Assembly (NCBI RefSeq): GCF_015356755.1
Contig: NZ_JADFCO010000063.1
Coordinates: 124,001-188,000 of the forward strand
Source of the DNA: Nonlabens antarcticus
Lineage (GTDB): Bacteria; Bacteroidota; Bacteroidia; Flavobacteriales; Flavobacteriaceae
Reading direction: 5' to 3'
DNA: 64,000 nt
In this document: positions 1-8,118 of the stretch, piece by piece
Layout of the letters: every line of letters starts with the position of its first letter
Position numbering within the stretch: the first letter of the stretch is position 1
Notes under the pieces: model-generated
Told to the model about the DNA's origin: nothing
The model's database searches: none
What the model saw: only the letters and a program-made list of their open reading frames with translations
Translations under genes and position numbers: made by a program

Positions 1-722
1 TTACGAGCCATAGATAAAGTGAAAGCCGTTTTTCCCATACCTGGACGCGCAGCAACGATAATTAAATCACTGGGTTGCCATCCACTGGTCAAACGGTCAA
101 GATCTGTAAAACCGGTAGGAATTCCACTAAGTCCATCGCGGTTTGCGATTTCTTCTATGCGCTGCTTTGCCTGGCGTACCAGGTCCATTGCAGTTTCTGT
201 AGTCTTTCTTATGTTCCCTTGAGCAACCTCATATAACTTTGATTCTGCCTTATCAAGTAAGTCAAAAACATCTGTAGACTCCTCGTAAGAATCGTTGATG
301 ATTTCTGTAGAAATTTTAATCAGACTGCGCTGGATAAATTTCTGTAAAATGATGCGCGCATGAAATTCTATGTGAGCGGTTGAACTCACCATTTGGGACA
401 ATTGAACCAAATAATGATCTCCTCCCACGGACTCCAACTTCTCATCCTTACGCAGTTGTGCGGAAACGGTTAATAAATCCACTGGACTACCGGCCTTGAA
501 CAACTTATCGATGGAATCAAAAATCAATTGATGTGCTTTATGATAGAAAGCATCAGGTGTCAGTAAGTCAATAACCTCATCAACCCCTTTCCCATCAATC
601 ATCAACGCACCTAACACAACTTTCTCAAGATCAACTGCTTGAGGCGGTATCTTACCTTTCTCCAACGAGATGACCGGGCTGTTGCCAGAGACTAATGAGG
701 TGCGTTCTTGTACTTTTTCCAT
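1..722 (-). CDS. dnaB: Replicative DNA helicase DnaB, N-terminal part (cut by window edge)
   Basis: This is the hexameric helicase that unwinds DNA at the replication fork and interacts with primase. The 240 visible codons start at ATG 722 with MEKVQERTSL. They contain the DnaB N-terminal all-helical domain (about residues 30-130), the linker, and the start of the RecA-like ATPase domain with the Walker A motif ARPGMGKTAF near residue 230. The reading frame runs off the left edge, so the Walker B and hydrolysis motifs are not visible. The gene lies downstream of accA, transcribed the same way, but a strong terminator at 938-969 lies between them. Family identity is very secure. Confidence 0.95.
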   Translation of the reverse strand, partial: MEKVQERTSLVSGNSPVISLEKGKIPPQAVDLEKVVLGALMIDGKGVDEVIDLLTPDAFYHKAHQLIFDSIDKLFKAGSPVDLLTVSAQLRKDEKLESVGGDHYLVQLSQMVSSTAHIEFHARIILQKFIQRSLIKISTEIINDSYEESTDVFDLLDKAESKLYEVAQGNIRKTTETAMDLVRQAKQRIEEIANRDGLSGIPTGFTDLDRLTSGWQPSDLIIVAARPGMGKTAFTLSMAR

Positions 723-937
723 AGAGATCAAAAGTAGTGGTTTGATACTGATTATTATGATTTCCTTGTCTTATGGTAATCAACAATCGAACCTTAATTT
801 TAGTTGATAACATGTTGAGAACCCCAAAATTTAATACCGCCTAGCCTAAAACTATTTGATAGCCCTTGTAGGAAAAAACTTTATATTTTGAAACTCAGGT
901 TATGGGCTGACAATAACTTTGCAAAACCAGTTCAAAC

Positions 938-969
938 AAAAAATACCAGCCTATCGGCTGGTATTTTTT
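938..969 (-). terminator. Rho-independent terminator after accA
   Basis: A perfect 14-bp stem (AAAAAATACCAGCC paired with GGCTGGTATTTTTT) surrounds a 4-nt loop. It has A and T runs on both sides, so it can work in either direction. It lies 22 nt past the accA stop and isolates accA from dnaB. Confidence 0.9.
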
Positions 970-990
970 AAACATCGGCAAGCCGCTGTT

Positions 991-1944
991 TTATCCTTTG
1001 TAAACTCCCATGTTAGCATATTTATCCATACGCTGTTTTACTAATTCCTTAGCAGATAAATCTTTCAATTCATCATAATTGCGATCAATACATTTAGCAA
1101 CCGATACAAAGATTTCTTCTCGATCCCTGTGCGCGCCGCCATCAGGTTCGTCAAGGATTTCATCAACTAGCTTTAATTTCTTCATGTCCTTACTGGTTAA
1201 TTTCAAAGCTTCCGCAGCTTCTTCTTTATGTTCCCAGCTTCTCCATAATATAGAAGAACAAGATTCTGGCGAGATCACGCTGTACCAGGTGTTCTCAAGC
1301 ATGACCACACGATCACCCACACCTATTCCTAATGCTCCACCACTAGCTCCTTCACCTATAATAACAACAATAATAGGTACTTTTAAGCGGGTCATTTCTA
1401 GAATATTACGCGCAATTGCTTCTCCTTGACCACGCTCTTCTGCCTCTAGTCCAGGGAAAGCCCCAGGAGTATCAATTAATGACACCACGGGAATACCAAA
1501 TTTCTCTGCACTCTTCATTAAGCGCAATGCCTTGCGATACCCTTCAGGATTTGACATCCCAAAATTTCGATATTGGCGAGTTTTAGTATTGTAGCCCTTT
1601 TGCTGACCTATGAACATATAGGTTTGATTTCCTATTTTTCCTAGACCACCTACCATTGCTTTGTCATCTTTGACATTGCGATCTCCATGCATTTCCAGCC
1701 AGGAATCACCACACATACTCTTGATATAATCAAGCGTGTATGGACGATCAGGGTGGCGGGACATCTGCACCCTTTGCCAGGGCGTCAAATTACTGTAAAT
1801 CTCCTTGCGGGTTATTTTTATCTTTTTCTCTAATTGAGAAATTGTTTTGCTGACATCGACTTGATTATCAGCGCCTAATTCCAGTGTTTGCCGGTATTTT
1901 TCTTCCAGCTCCTTAATAGGCAATTCAAATTCTAGATATTCCAT
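991..1944 (-). CDS. accA: Acetyl-CoA carboxylase carboxyltransferase subunit alpha
   Basis: This subunit, with AccD, transfers the carboxyl group from carboxybiotin to acetyl-CoA to give malonyl-CoA, the first committed step of fatty-acid synthesis in the cytosol. The 317 residues match the usual AccA length. They begin with a helical N-terminal segment and carry the crotonase-fold motifs [38 protein letters not shown] and [12 protein letters not shown]. The ATG start at 1944 is preceded by a -7 box at 1970-1977, and the gene ends in its own terminator, so it is probably monocistronic. Confidence 0.97.
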   Translation of the reverse strand: MEYLEFELPIKELEEKYRQTLELGADNQVDVSKTISQLEKKIKITRKEIYSNLTPWQRVQMSRHPDRPYTLDYIKSMCGDSWLEMHGDRNVKDDKAMVGGLGKIGNQTYMFIGQQKGYNTKTRQYRNFGMSNPEGYRKALRLMKSAEKFGIPVVSLIDTPGAFPGLEAEERGQGEAIARNILEMTRLKVPIIVVIIGEGASGGALGIGVGDRVVMLENTWYSVISPESCSSILWRSWEHKEEAAEALKLTSKDMKKLKLVDEILDEPDGGAHRDREEIFVSVAKCIDRNYDELKDLSAKELVKQRMDKYANMGVYKG

Positions 1945-1969
1945 AGTTGGGTTTTCCAGTTGGGGTGAA

Positions 1970-1977
1970 CAAATATA
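1970..1977 (-). promoter_or_regulatory. Bacteroidota -7 box (TATATTTG) for accA
   Basis: TATATTTG on the minus strand fits TAnnTTTG. It lies 25 nt upstream of the accA ATG. No clear -33 TTG was seen. Confidence 0.5.
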
Positions 1978-2059
1978 AGGAAAGATCGCAGTGTGTAATA
2001 GCGATATTCCTATCTAATCTCGCAGTTTAATCGCGTTAGAATAATGGCTTTTTGAAGCA

Positions 2060-2075
2060 CGCTTCCGCGAAAGCG
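2060..2075. repeat. Near-exact copy of the 16-bp dispersed palindrome
   Basis: CGCTTCCGCGAAAGCG differs from CGCTTTCGCGAAAGCG at one base. It is intergenic, between accA and the EamA transporter gene. Confidence 0.7.
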
Positions 2076-2142
2076 TAATTTTTAAAGTCTAAGCTGCACT
2101 CCATGAGCTTACAAAAAACGACTGCATCACAGTTTAGAATTA

Positions 2143-3069
2143 TCAAGGATGCTTCTTTAACGCCAGTCTCTCTCGTTTTGCCATTCTGTTTTTAATAATC
2201 CCATTCGTAATGATAACTGCCAGAATCACGACAGCGCCCAGGTAGAATTCTGGAGTCATTTGCTCCACATCACCTAAAATAAAAAACGCTAATAAAATTC
2301 CATAAACCGGTTCGAGATTGATGGTCAACATGATGGTATAAGCACTTAAAAATTTCATCACCTTAACGCTGGCAATAAATGCATAAGCGGTACAAAAACT
2401 TGCCAAAATCCCGATCCACAACCAGTCCATATCCGTTAAGGCAGATGGCGGTACAAAATCGGAAGGAACAAATAAAAAGTAAATAGTTATCAAACCTACC
2501 CCACTCAATAATTCATAAAAACTAATGATGGATGGCGGGTGATCCTTGGCCCATTTTACGTTAATAATGGAAAAAGTGGCGCTTAATAAAGCACTGATCA
2601 ATCCCAGCACCATTCCCAATACGTATTCCGTTTCTACATTAAATATATAATACAGCGCACCGATGATAATCGCACCGAATATCAATTCATAACCTACAAA
2701 CTTTTTAGATGTAAATATGGGTTCCAGAATAGCAGTAAAAAAAGCTCCCGTGCTCACCATCGCCAGTGTAACTGATACATTGCTTTCTTTAATCGCTCCA
2801 AAAAAGGTGACCCAATGCAGTGCAATAACGCAACCTGCACCCATAAAACCTATGATGCGCTTGCGAGGCAATGCATCAGGACCCGTGAGCCTAAACGGAA
2901 TGCGCATGATTTTCATATAAATGAAGATCAGGACAACGGCAATTCCCATGCGCCACCATACGAGAGGAATGCTTTCAATACTGATCAACGCTCCCAATAC
3001 TGCGGTAAATCCCCAGATGAAAACTATAAAATGTAAATGGAGGTAATTGAGTACTCTATCGTCTTGCAT
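2143..3069 (-). CDS. EamA-family (drug/metabolite transporter superfamily) inner-membrane permease
   Basis: A 308-residue polytopic protein with about ten hydrophobic segments arranged as two EamA repeats, the layout of the DMT superfamily. Visible features include the N-terminal HFIVFIWGFTAVLGALIS helix and the second-repeat NLEPVYGILLAFFILGD signature, which is typical of EamA exporters. The substrate cannot be read from sequence; relatives export amino acids, purines or other small metabolites. The start ATG overlaps the end of the upstream LptF/G-type gene by 14 nt, so it is translated as the last gene of the tgt operon. The C-terminus is short, basic and cytoplasmic. Confidence 0.88.
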   Translation of the reverse strand: MQDDRVLNYLHLHFIVFIWGFTAVLGALISIESIPLVWWRMGIAVVLIFIYMKIMRIPFRLTGPDALPRKRIIGFMGAGCVIALHWVTFFGAIKESNVSVTLAMVSTGAFFTAILEPIFTSKKFVGYELIFGAIIIGALYYIFNVETEYVLGMVLGLISALLSATFSIINVKWAKDHPPSIISFYELLSGVGLITIYFLFVPSDFVPPSALTDMDWLWIGILASFCTAYAFIASVKVMKFLSAYTIMLTINLEPVYGILLAFFILGDVEQMTPEFYLGAVVILAVIITNGIIKNRMAKRERLALKKHP

Positions 3070-4126
3070 TTCTTAGTAAGAATAAAGCCACTATGGCAAA
3101 GAAAATATTAGGCGTCCAGACGGCAATCCAGGGAGAGAATGTGCTCTTCTCTGCTATCGTTCCAAATACCTTGTCTAAAAACATATAGCTCATAGCTATA
3201 ACGATACCTATGGCAAGATTTACTCCCATTCCACCACGTTTTTTAATAGAAGAAACCGCTACCGCAATGATGGTAAAAATGAAAGCGCTTACAGGTATAG
3301 ACGTGCGTTTATATTTTTCAACTAGGTAAATATTCATGTTTGCATTTCCACGCTTTTCTTCTGTTTTGATATATTCATTGAGCTTTGAATAAGAAAGCGT
3401 TTCTGCAATATAAGTAGTGGGCGTTAGCTCGTCGATGTCAAAATCGAACACGGTATCCAGTTTGCTTTGTTGGACTATTATCTCGCTGTTTTCCAGAATT
3501 GTGCGTTTTTTATACTGGCTCAAAGTGTAAACGCTGTCTTTGAAACTAATTCGGTTTGCATAGATTTTATATTTTAAAACATTACCCTCAAAGTGTTCTA
3601 AAGTAAAATCATAACCCGTCTGATTGGTTTTTTGGTAGTTGCTGACAAACACATAATCATTGTCATTGATCTGCCTAAAAACATTGGTGGTTTCCATATC
3701 ACCACCCCTTTTAAAATACTTGTACTGGAACTCATTGAACCCAGCTGCTGCATTAGGAACAAAAATGGCATTGAAAACTAAGGCGCCTCCACATATCAAG
3801 CTTGCTCCTATGATATAGGGACGTAAAAATCTATTGAAAGAGACACCCGAGCTTAAAAATGCGATGACCTCCGTATTGTTAGCCAACTTAGATGTAAAAA
3901 ACATCGTAGAAATAAACAGAAAGATTGGAAATAAGAAGTTCGTGAATACCTGTGTGAAATCTCCCAAGTAAATGATCGTTTCCCAGAATGGCACTTCTTC
4001 AGCTATGATTTTCCCTATTTTTTCTGCAATATGAACCGTTACCATAATTGGTAAAAACAACATTAGCAGCAAAAAGAAGCTCCCTAAATAACTTTTTAAT
4101 ATGTATCTATCGAGTATACTAAACAC
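3056..4126 (-). CDS. LptF/LptG (YjgP/YjgQ) family permease of lipopolysaccharide export
   Basis: In the LptB2FG complex this family pulls LPS out of the inner membrane. The 356 residues have the expected layout: two or three N-terminal transmembrane helices (ILKSYLGSFFLLLMLFLPIMVTVHIAE), a periplasmic jellyroll region at about residues 120-260, and three C-terminal helices ending FFAIVALFLLRNARR. The start codon is GTG, placed directly after the tgt stop (TAA|GTG), so it is translationally coupled to tgt. Whether it is LptF or LptG cannot be settled from one paralogue. Confidence 0.9.
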   Translation of the reverse strand: MFSILDRYILKSYLGSFFLLLMLFLPIMVTVHIAEKIGKIIAEEVPFWETIIYLGDFTQVFTNFLFPIFLFISTMFFTSKLANNTEVIAFLSSGVSFNRFLRPYIIGASLICGGALVFNAIFVPNAAAGFNEFQYKYFKRGGDMETTNVFRQINDNDYVFVSNYQKTNQTGYDFTLEHFEGNVLKYKIYANRISFKDSVYTLSQYKKRTILENSEIIVQQSKLDTVFDFDIDELTPTTYIAETLSYSKLNEYIKTEEKRGNANMNIYLVEKYKRTSIPVSAFIFTIIAVAVSSIKKRGGMGVNLAIGIVIAMSYMFLDKVFGTIAEKSTFSPWIAVWTPNIFFAIVALFLLRNARR

Positions 4127-5257
4127 TTACAGTCGATTGTCCATTTGCTTCACCATTTTATCTTTCCAAGTTCTGAAATCTCCAGCAATAATATGCTTTC
4201 TAGCCTCCCGCATCAACCACAAGTAAAAAGCCAGATTGTGAATGGTACAAATCTGTCTTCCTAGCATTTCATTTACCGTAAATAAATGTCTTACATAAGC
4301 TTTAGAGTATTCTGTATCTACCCAGGCATAATTTGCATCGTCCAGTGGGCTGAAATCCATCTCCCACTTTTTATTCTTCATATTAATAGTACCGTGCGCC
4401 GTAAAAATCATGCCGTTTCTACCGTTTCTAGTAGGCATCACGCAGTCAAACATATCGATTCCCAGTGCAACATTCTCAAGGAGGTTAATAGGTGTTCCAA
4501 CACCCATCAAATATCGAGGTTTGTCTTTGGGAAGTATTGCAGTAACAACATCAGTCATCGCATACATTTCCTCTGCAGGTTCCCCAACAGACAATCCGCC
4601 TATCGCATTTCCATCCAATTCACAACTCGCGATGAATTCTGCGCTTTGTTTTCTTAGATCAGTATAAGTACTCCCCTGAATTATGGGGAATAATGTTTGA
4701 GTGAATCCGTATTTATCTGGTGTGTTATCAAAACGTTCTATACATCTTTTTAACCAGCGGTGCGTCATGTGCATACTGCGACGCGCATAATTGAACTCGC
4801 AGGGATACGGAGTACACTCATCAAATGCCATAATAATATCAGCACCTATCGTGCGCTGGATGTCCATCGCACGTTCTGGAGTAAAAGTGTGGTAGGATCC
4901 ATCAATATGGGATTTGAACTTTACGCCTTCCTCCTTAATTTTTCTATTAGCACTAAGGGAATACACCTGAAATCCACCAGAATCTGTCAATATAGGCCGG
5001 TCCCAATTCATAAACTGATGCAAACCACCTGCTTTTTCCAAAACTTCAGTTCCTGGTCGCAAATACAAATGATAGGTATTTGCTAGGATTATATCTGGAT
5101 TTACATCTTCCTTAAGTTCACGCTGGTGAACACCTTTTACCGTGGCAACGGTGCCTACCGGCATAAATATAGGTGTCTCAATAGCACCATGATCTGTATG
5201 CACAACACCAGCTCGAGCCTGACTGTTTGCATCTGTTTGTAGAAGGTCAAATTTCAT
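4127..5257 (-). CDS. tgt: tRNA-guanine transglycosylase (queuosine pathway)
   Basis: This enzyme exchanges guanine-34 for preQ1 in tRNAs with GUN anticodons. The start is the ATG at 5257 (MKFDLLQTDANSQARAG), giving 376 residues, the usual bacterial size. An in-frame ATG lies two codons upstream at 5263. The open frame extends to 5491, but that extension translates A-rich intergenic DNA and should be dropped. Recognisable motifs are IFMPVGTVATVKGV, LANTYHLYLRPG, the active-site segment LTDSGGFQVYSL, FDECTPYPC, and GGLSVGEP. The usual zinc-binding Cys/His cluster is represented near the C-terminus by CTIHNLAFYLWLMREAR. The gene heads an operon with the LptF/G and EamA genes. Confidence 0.96.
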   Translation of the reverse strand: MKFDLLQTDANSQARAGVVHTDHGAIETPIFMPVGTVATVKGVHQRELKEDVNPDIILANTYHLYLRPGTEVLEKAGGLHQFMNWDRPILTDSGGFQVYSLSANRKIKEEGVKFKSHIDGSYHTFTPERAMDIQRTIGADIIMAFDECTPYPCEFNYARRSMHMTHRWLKRCIERFDNTPDKYGFTQTLFPIIQGSTYTDLRKQSAEFIASCELDGNAIGGLSVGEPAEEMYAMTDVVTAILPKDKPRYLMGVGTPINLLENVALGIDMFDCVMPTRNGRNGMIFTAHGTINMKNKKWEMDFSPLDDANYAWVDTEYSKAYVRHLFTVNEMLGRQICTIHNLAFYLWLMREARKHIIAGDFRTWKDKMVKQMDNRL

Positions 5258-5269
5258 TTTCATGCGTGG

Positions 5270-5277
5270 CAAAGATA
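5270..5277 (-). promoter_or_regulatory. -7 box (TATCTTTG) for the tgt operon
   Basis: The box lies 12 nt upstream of the ATG at 5257 and 6 nt upstream of the ATG at 5263. It supports an internal start over the long upstream extension of the frame. Confidence 0.5.
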
Positions 5278-5410
5278 AGGAGAGTTGGGAGTTTACGCTT
5301 TGAAGTTTTGACGAATGACTGGCTGGATTGTCGCTACGCTTCAACCTTGCTGACATAATCTGTATGGCCAAAGCTCCGATATCCTGAGGATATTTCTCCT
5401 TTAAAAAAAC

Positions 5411-5518
5411 AAAAATAAAATCAAAAACAAAAACAAAATAAAGGTGGAAACAAGAACACCTCAACGCCAAACTGTATTCTGGAGGCGACAAAAACCGCCA
5501 TTAAAAATAAAATCAAAA
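5411..5518. repeat. A-rich blocks with a shared 16-mer
   Basis: AAAAATAAAATCAAAA occurs at 5411-5426 and again at 5503-5518. Between the copies is a less A-rich segment with short inverted repeats. Confidence 0.55.
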
Positions 5519-5642
5519 CGAAAATCAAAATGAAGCGAGACATTACAAGGCTCTACGTACAAATTGATATTTTGGAAGCGAAAAACGTTAGCTGAGGGTT
5601 CAGCAGGAGTTTCCACTTCAATTATACCGTAATAAAGTCATA

Positions 5643-5723
5643 CGTCAACTGTCACAAGAGTTCTCGCAGGGAACATGAGCATTATTCGTCAACCGTCACA
5701 AGAATTCCCGCAGGGAACACGAG
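5643..5723. repeat. Two-copy 37-bp imperfect direct repeat
   Basis: Unit 1 (5643-5679) and unit 2 (5687-5723) match at 33 of 37 positions, and all four differences are transitions. A 7-bp spacer separates them, so the period is 44 bp. Each unit contains a small inverted repeat; in unit 2 it is TTCCC-GCA-GGGAA. Confidence 0.8.
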
Positions 5724-5892
5724 TCATCCTATGTCTTATGTCATTTTAATCTAGGTTCAGATTCAAAATTAGATTTTGATTTTTTAAAGTTTGTTCACAA
5801 AACCACCCAAATCGTTGATAAGTCAAATTTTCTCCAAAAGTCTTTACCATAGGATCTTCCTACCTTTACAGCTACTAACTAATTTTCACAAA

Positions 5893-6738
5893 ATGGCTGA
5901 TATACAGCACTTAAAAGATGTAGTCTCGCAGGTACGTCGCGACATCGTTCGTCAGGTTCATGCGGTCAACAGTGGACATCCTGGTGGATCACTAGGATGT
6001 ACAGAATTCATTGTAGCGCTCTACAATGAAATCATGGAACACGACCCTTCCTTTACTATGGATGGTAAAAATGAGGATCTTTTCTTCTTATCTAATGGTC
6101 ACATTTCGCCCGTATTCTACAGCGTTCTTGCCCATGCCGGTTATTTTCCTAAGGAGGAATTATCCACATTCCGCAAGCTTAATTCTAGATTACAAGGCCA
6201 CCCGACAACTCACGAGGGACTTCCCGGAGTGCGTATTGCCAGTGGATCTTTAGGTCAGGGAATGAGTGTGGGAATAGGCGCTGCGTTGACTAAAAAGCTA
6301 AACGGTGATGACAAAACAGTTTTCACGCTTCATGGTGATGGTGAATTGCAGGAAGGTCAGAATTGGGAAGCCATTATGTATGCGAGTGCAAATAACGTTG
6401 ACAATTTGATTTCTACCATTGATGTTAACGGTCAACAAATTGACGGTAGTACAGACAGCGTGCTCGCTTTAGGTGATTTGCGCAATAAGTTTGAGTCTTT
6501 TGGTTGGGAAGTAGTAACTGTTGATAAAGGAAACGACATTGAATCTGTTATTGCTGGAGTCCAGGAAGCGATCTCGCTTTCGCGAAAGCGTAAACCCGTC
6601 TGCATCCTTCTTCATACAGAAATGGGAAATGGCGTGGACTTTATGATGGGATCACATGAGTGGCATGGCGTTGCTCCAAATGATAAGCAACTGGCAGATG
6701 CACTGCAGCAAAACCCAGAAACATTAGGCGACTATTAA
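5893..6738 (+). CDS. Transketolase, N-terminal (TPP-binding) subunit
   Basis: Together with the next gene this makes a two-subunit transketolase of the pentose phosphate pathway, moving two-carbon units between sugar phosphates. The start is ATG 5893 (MADIQHLKDVV), giving 281 residues; the frame is open upstream to 5791, but that part reads intergenic DNA. Motifs are the substrate/TPP loop SGHPGGSLG and the Mg-TPP motif GDGELQEGQNWEA with a downstream IDVNGQQIDG. Codons 228-233 (SLSRKR) are made by an exact copy of the dispersed palindrome. The C-terminal subunit follows after 33 nt. Confidence 0.95.
   Translation: MADIQHLKDVVSQVRRDIVRQVHAVNSGHPGGSLGCTEFIVALYNEIMEHDPSFTMDGKNEDLFFLSNGHISPVFYSVLAHAGYFPKEELSTFRKLNSRLQGHPTTHEGLPGVRIASGSLGQGMSVGIGAALTKKLNGDDKTVFTLHGDGELQEGQNWEAIMYASANNVDNLISTIDVNGQQIDGSTDSVLALGDLRNKFESFGWEVVTVDKGNDIESVIAGVQEAISLSRKRKPVCILLHTEMGNGVDFMMGSHEWHGVAPNDKQLADALQQNPETLGDY
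6575..6590. repeat. Dispersed palindrome CGCTTTCGCGAAAGCG, exact copy
   Basis: It lies inside the transketolase N-subunit gene, read in the frame that gives SLSRKR, between conserved domain segments. Confidence 0.9.
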
Positions 6739-6771
6739 TCAAAAAACGACCGCAAATCGCGGGACGCATTT

Positions 6772-7728
6772 ATGAAAACATATACAAATACAGGGAATAA
6801 GGATACCAGATCAGGATTTGGAGCTGGACTTTCAGAGTTGGGAAAAAGTAACGATAATGTAGTTGCACTCTGTGCAGATCTTACAGGTTCACTTAAAATG
6901 AATGCCTTTGCCGATGCACATCCAGAGCGGTTTTTCCAGGTAGGAATTGCAGAAGCTAACATGATGTGTATCGCTGCCGGAATGACCATAGGCGGAAAAA
7001 TACCATTTACTGGAACTTTTGCTAATTTTTCAACAGGTCGCGTTTATGACCAGATCAGACAGAGTATTGCTTATTCTGACAAAAACGTAAAAATTTGTGC
7101 TTCACACTCAGGAGTTACTTTGGGTGAAGATGGTGCAACGCATCAGATTTTAGAGGATATAGGATTGATGAAAATGTTGCCTGGAATGACCGTAATCAAT
7201 ACTTGTGATTACAATCAAACTAAAGCAGCTACTCTTGCGATTGCAGAGCATCATGGGCCAGTATATTTAAGATTCGGTCGTCCTAAAGTTGCCAATTTCA
7301 CTCCGGAGAACGGCGAATTCAAAATCGGCAAAGCAGTGCTTTTGAGCGAAGGGACTGATGTTACTATAGTTGCTACTGGACACTTGGTTTGGGAAGCGCT
7401 AGAAGCAGCTAAAGCCTTGAATGAAAAAGGAATTAGCGCAGAAGTCATCAACATCCACACCATCAAACCATTGGATGAGGAAGCCATCATCAAATCTGTA
7501 AAGAAAACAGGTTGCATAGTTACTGCAGAGGAGCATAATTATATGGGCGGTCTAGGAGAAAGTGTTGCAAGAACATTATCACTAAGCGTTCCTACTCCAC
7601 AGGAATTTGTAGCGACACAAGACACATTTGGTGAAAGTGGAACCCCAGAGGAACTTCTTGAAAAATACGGACTGAATGCAGCAAGTATTGTTGAGAAAGC
7701 AATGGCAGTGATCAAACGTAAAAAGTAA
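6772..7728 (+). CDS. Transketolase, C-terminal (pyrimidine-binding) subunit
   Basis: Its 318 residues carry the pyrimidine-binding domain (about 1-165, with the glutamate in QVGIAEANMMCIAAGM that activates the TPP aminopyrimidine, and SGVTLGEDGATHQ) and the C-terminal transketolase domain (about 185-318, with GHLVWEALEAAKAL and EEHNYMGGLGESVA). It lies 33 nt behind the N-subunit in one operon that ends at the terminator 7773-7807. Split transketolases of this type are known in many bacteria and archaea. No other thiamine enzyme of this architecture fits better, although DXS-like paralogues share the folds. Confidence 0.94.
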   Translation: MKTYTNTGNKDTRSGFGAGLSELGKSNDNVVALCADLTGSLKMNAFADAHPERFFQVGIAEANMMCIAAGMTIGGKIPFTGTFANFSTGRVYDQIRQSIAYSDKNVKICASHSGVTLGEDGATHQILEDIGLMKMLPGMTVINTCDYNQTKAATLAIAEHHGPVYLRFGRPKVANFTPENGEFKIGKAVLLSEGTDVTIVATGHLVWEALEAAKALNEKGISAEVINIHTIKPLDEEAIIKSVKKTGCIVTAEEHNYMGGLGESVARTLSLSVPTPQEFVATQDTFGESGTPEELLEKYGLNAASIVEKAMAVIKRKK

Positions 7729-7772
7729 GAATTGACTCTTCTCAATCTGAGGAGCAATATTTTAACAAGTTC

Positions 7773-7807
7773 AAAAGCCCTGACAGCAATTCTGTCAGGG
7801 CTTTTTT
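7773..7807 (+). terminator. Terminator of the transketolase operon
   Basis: A perfect 14-bp stem AAAAGCCCTGACAG / CTGTCAGGGCTTTT with the 5-nt loop CAATT, followed by further Ts. Confidence 0.92.
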
Positions 7808-7968
7808 GTGATTGTGTTGACCATGCTTTTGGCTAGTATTATTCTTTCATTAGAATCAATAAAATGATGACACACGCAGTATCATCATAAGAGAATCGAG
7901 CCATTATATATTAGGAAGCATGAAACTCTATGCCTAATTATTCCGGAACTCGCATATAATTTTGAACG

Positions 7969-8002
7969 AAAAAATCCGTGGATGATACATCCACGGATTT
8001 TT
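7969..8002 (-). terminator. Terminator downstream of rny
   Basis: The stem AAAAATCCGTGGATG / CATCCACGGATTTTT has a 3-nt ATA loop and A/T runs on both sides. It lies about 115 nt past the rny stop, so rny has a long 3' untranslated region. Confidence 0.9.
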
Positions 8003-8090
8003 CTATTTCAATTTATTTGAGATCCAGATTTTAAAATTCGGACCAATAACTTCCAATAGCTTTTACTTGTAGAAGTTATACTCAAAAATT

Positions 8091-8111
8091 ATAGCTCATA
8101 GCACATAGCTA
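8091..8111 (-). repeat. Heptamer tandem array in the rny 3' untranslated region
   Basis: Read on the rny sense strand, three 7-mers run in order: TAGCTAT, GTGCTAT, GAGCTAT. The array starts 7 nt after the stop codon. It resembles the GAGCTGT array after lpdA. Confidence 0.65.
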
Positions 8112-8118
8112 AAATTGG

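Larger units (their letters stand above)
5264..5892. other. Gene-free stretch between tgt and transketolase
   Basis: About 630 nt with no convincing gene on either strand. It holds two A-rich blocks sharing the 16-mer AAAAATAAAATCAAAA (5411-5426 and 5503-5518), a 37-bp imperfect direct repeat (5643-5679 and 5687-5723), and probable promoters at each end. A box-like TACCTTTA at 5861-5868 precedes transketolase. Confidence 0.7.
7729..8118. other. Convergent intergenic region, transketolase to rny
   Basis: Apart from the two terminators (7773-7807 and 7969-8002) and a heptamer array next to rny (8091-8111), nothing recognisable is seen. Confidence 0.7.

Noticed and set aside
5258-5491. N-terminal extension of tgt by 78 codons
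   Set aside because: It reads A-rich repeats as FVFVFDFIFVFLKEK-like sequence, is absent from the family, and a -7 box lies just before the ATG at 5257.
5643-5723. Start of a CRISPR array
   Set aside because: Only two units, with a 7-bp spacer, far too short for CRISPR spacers, and no cas gene nearby.
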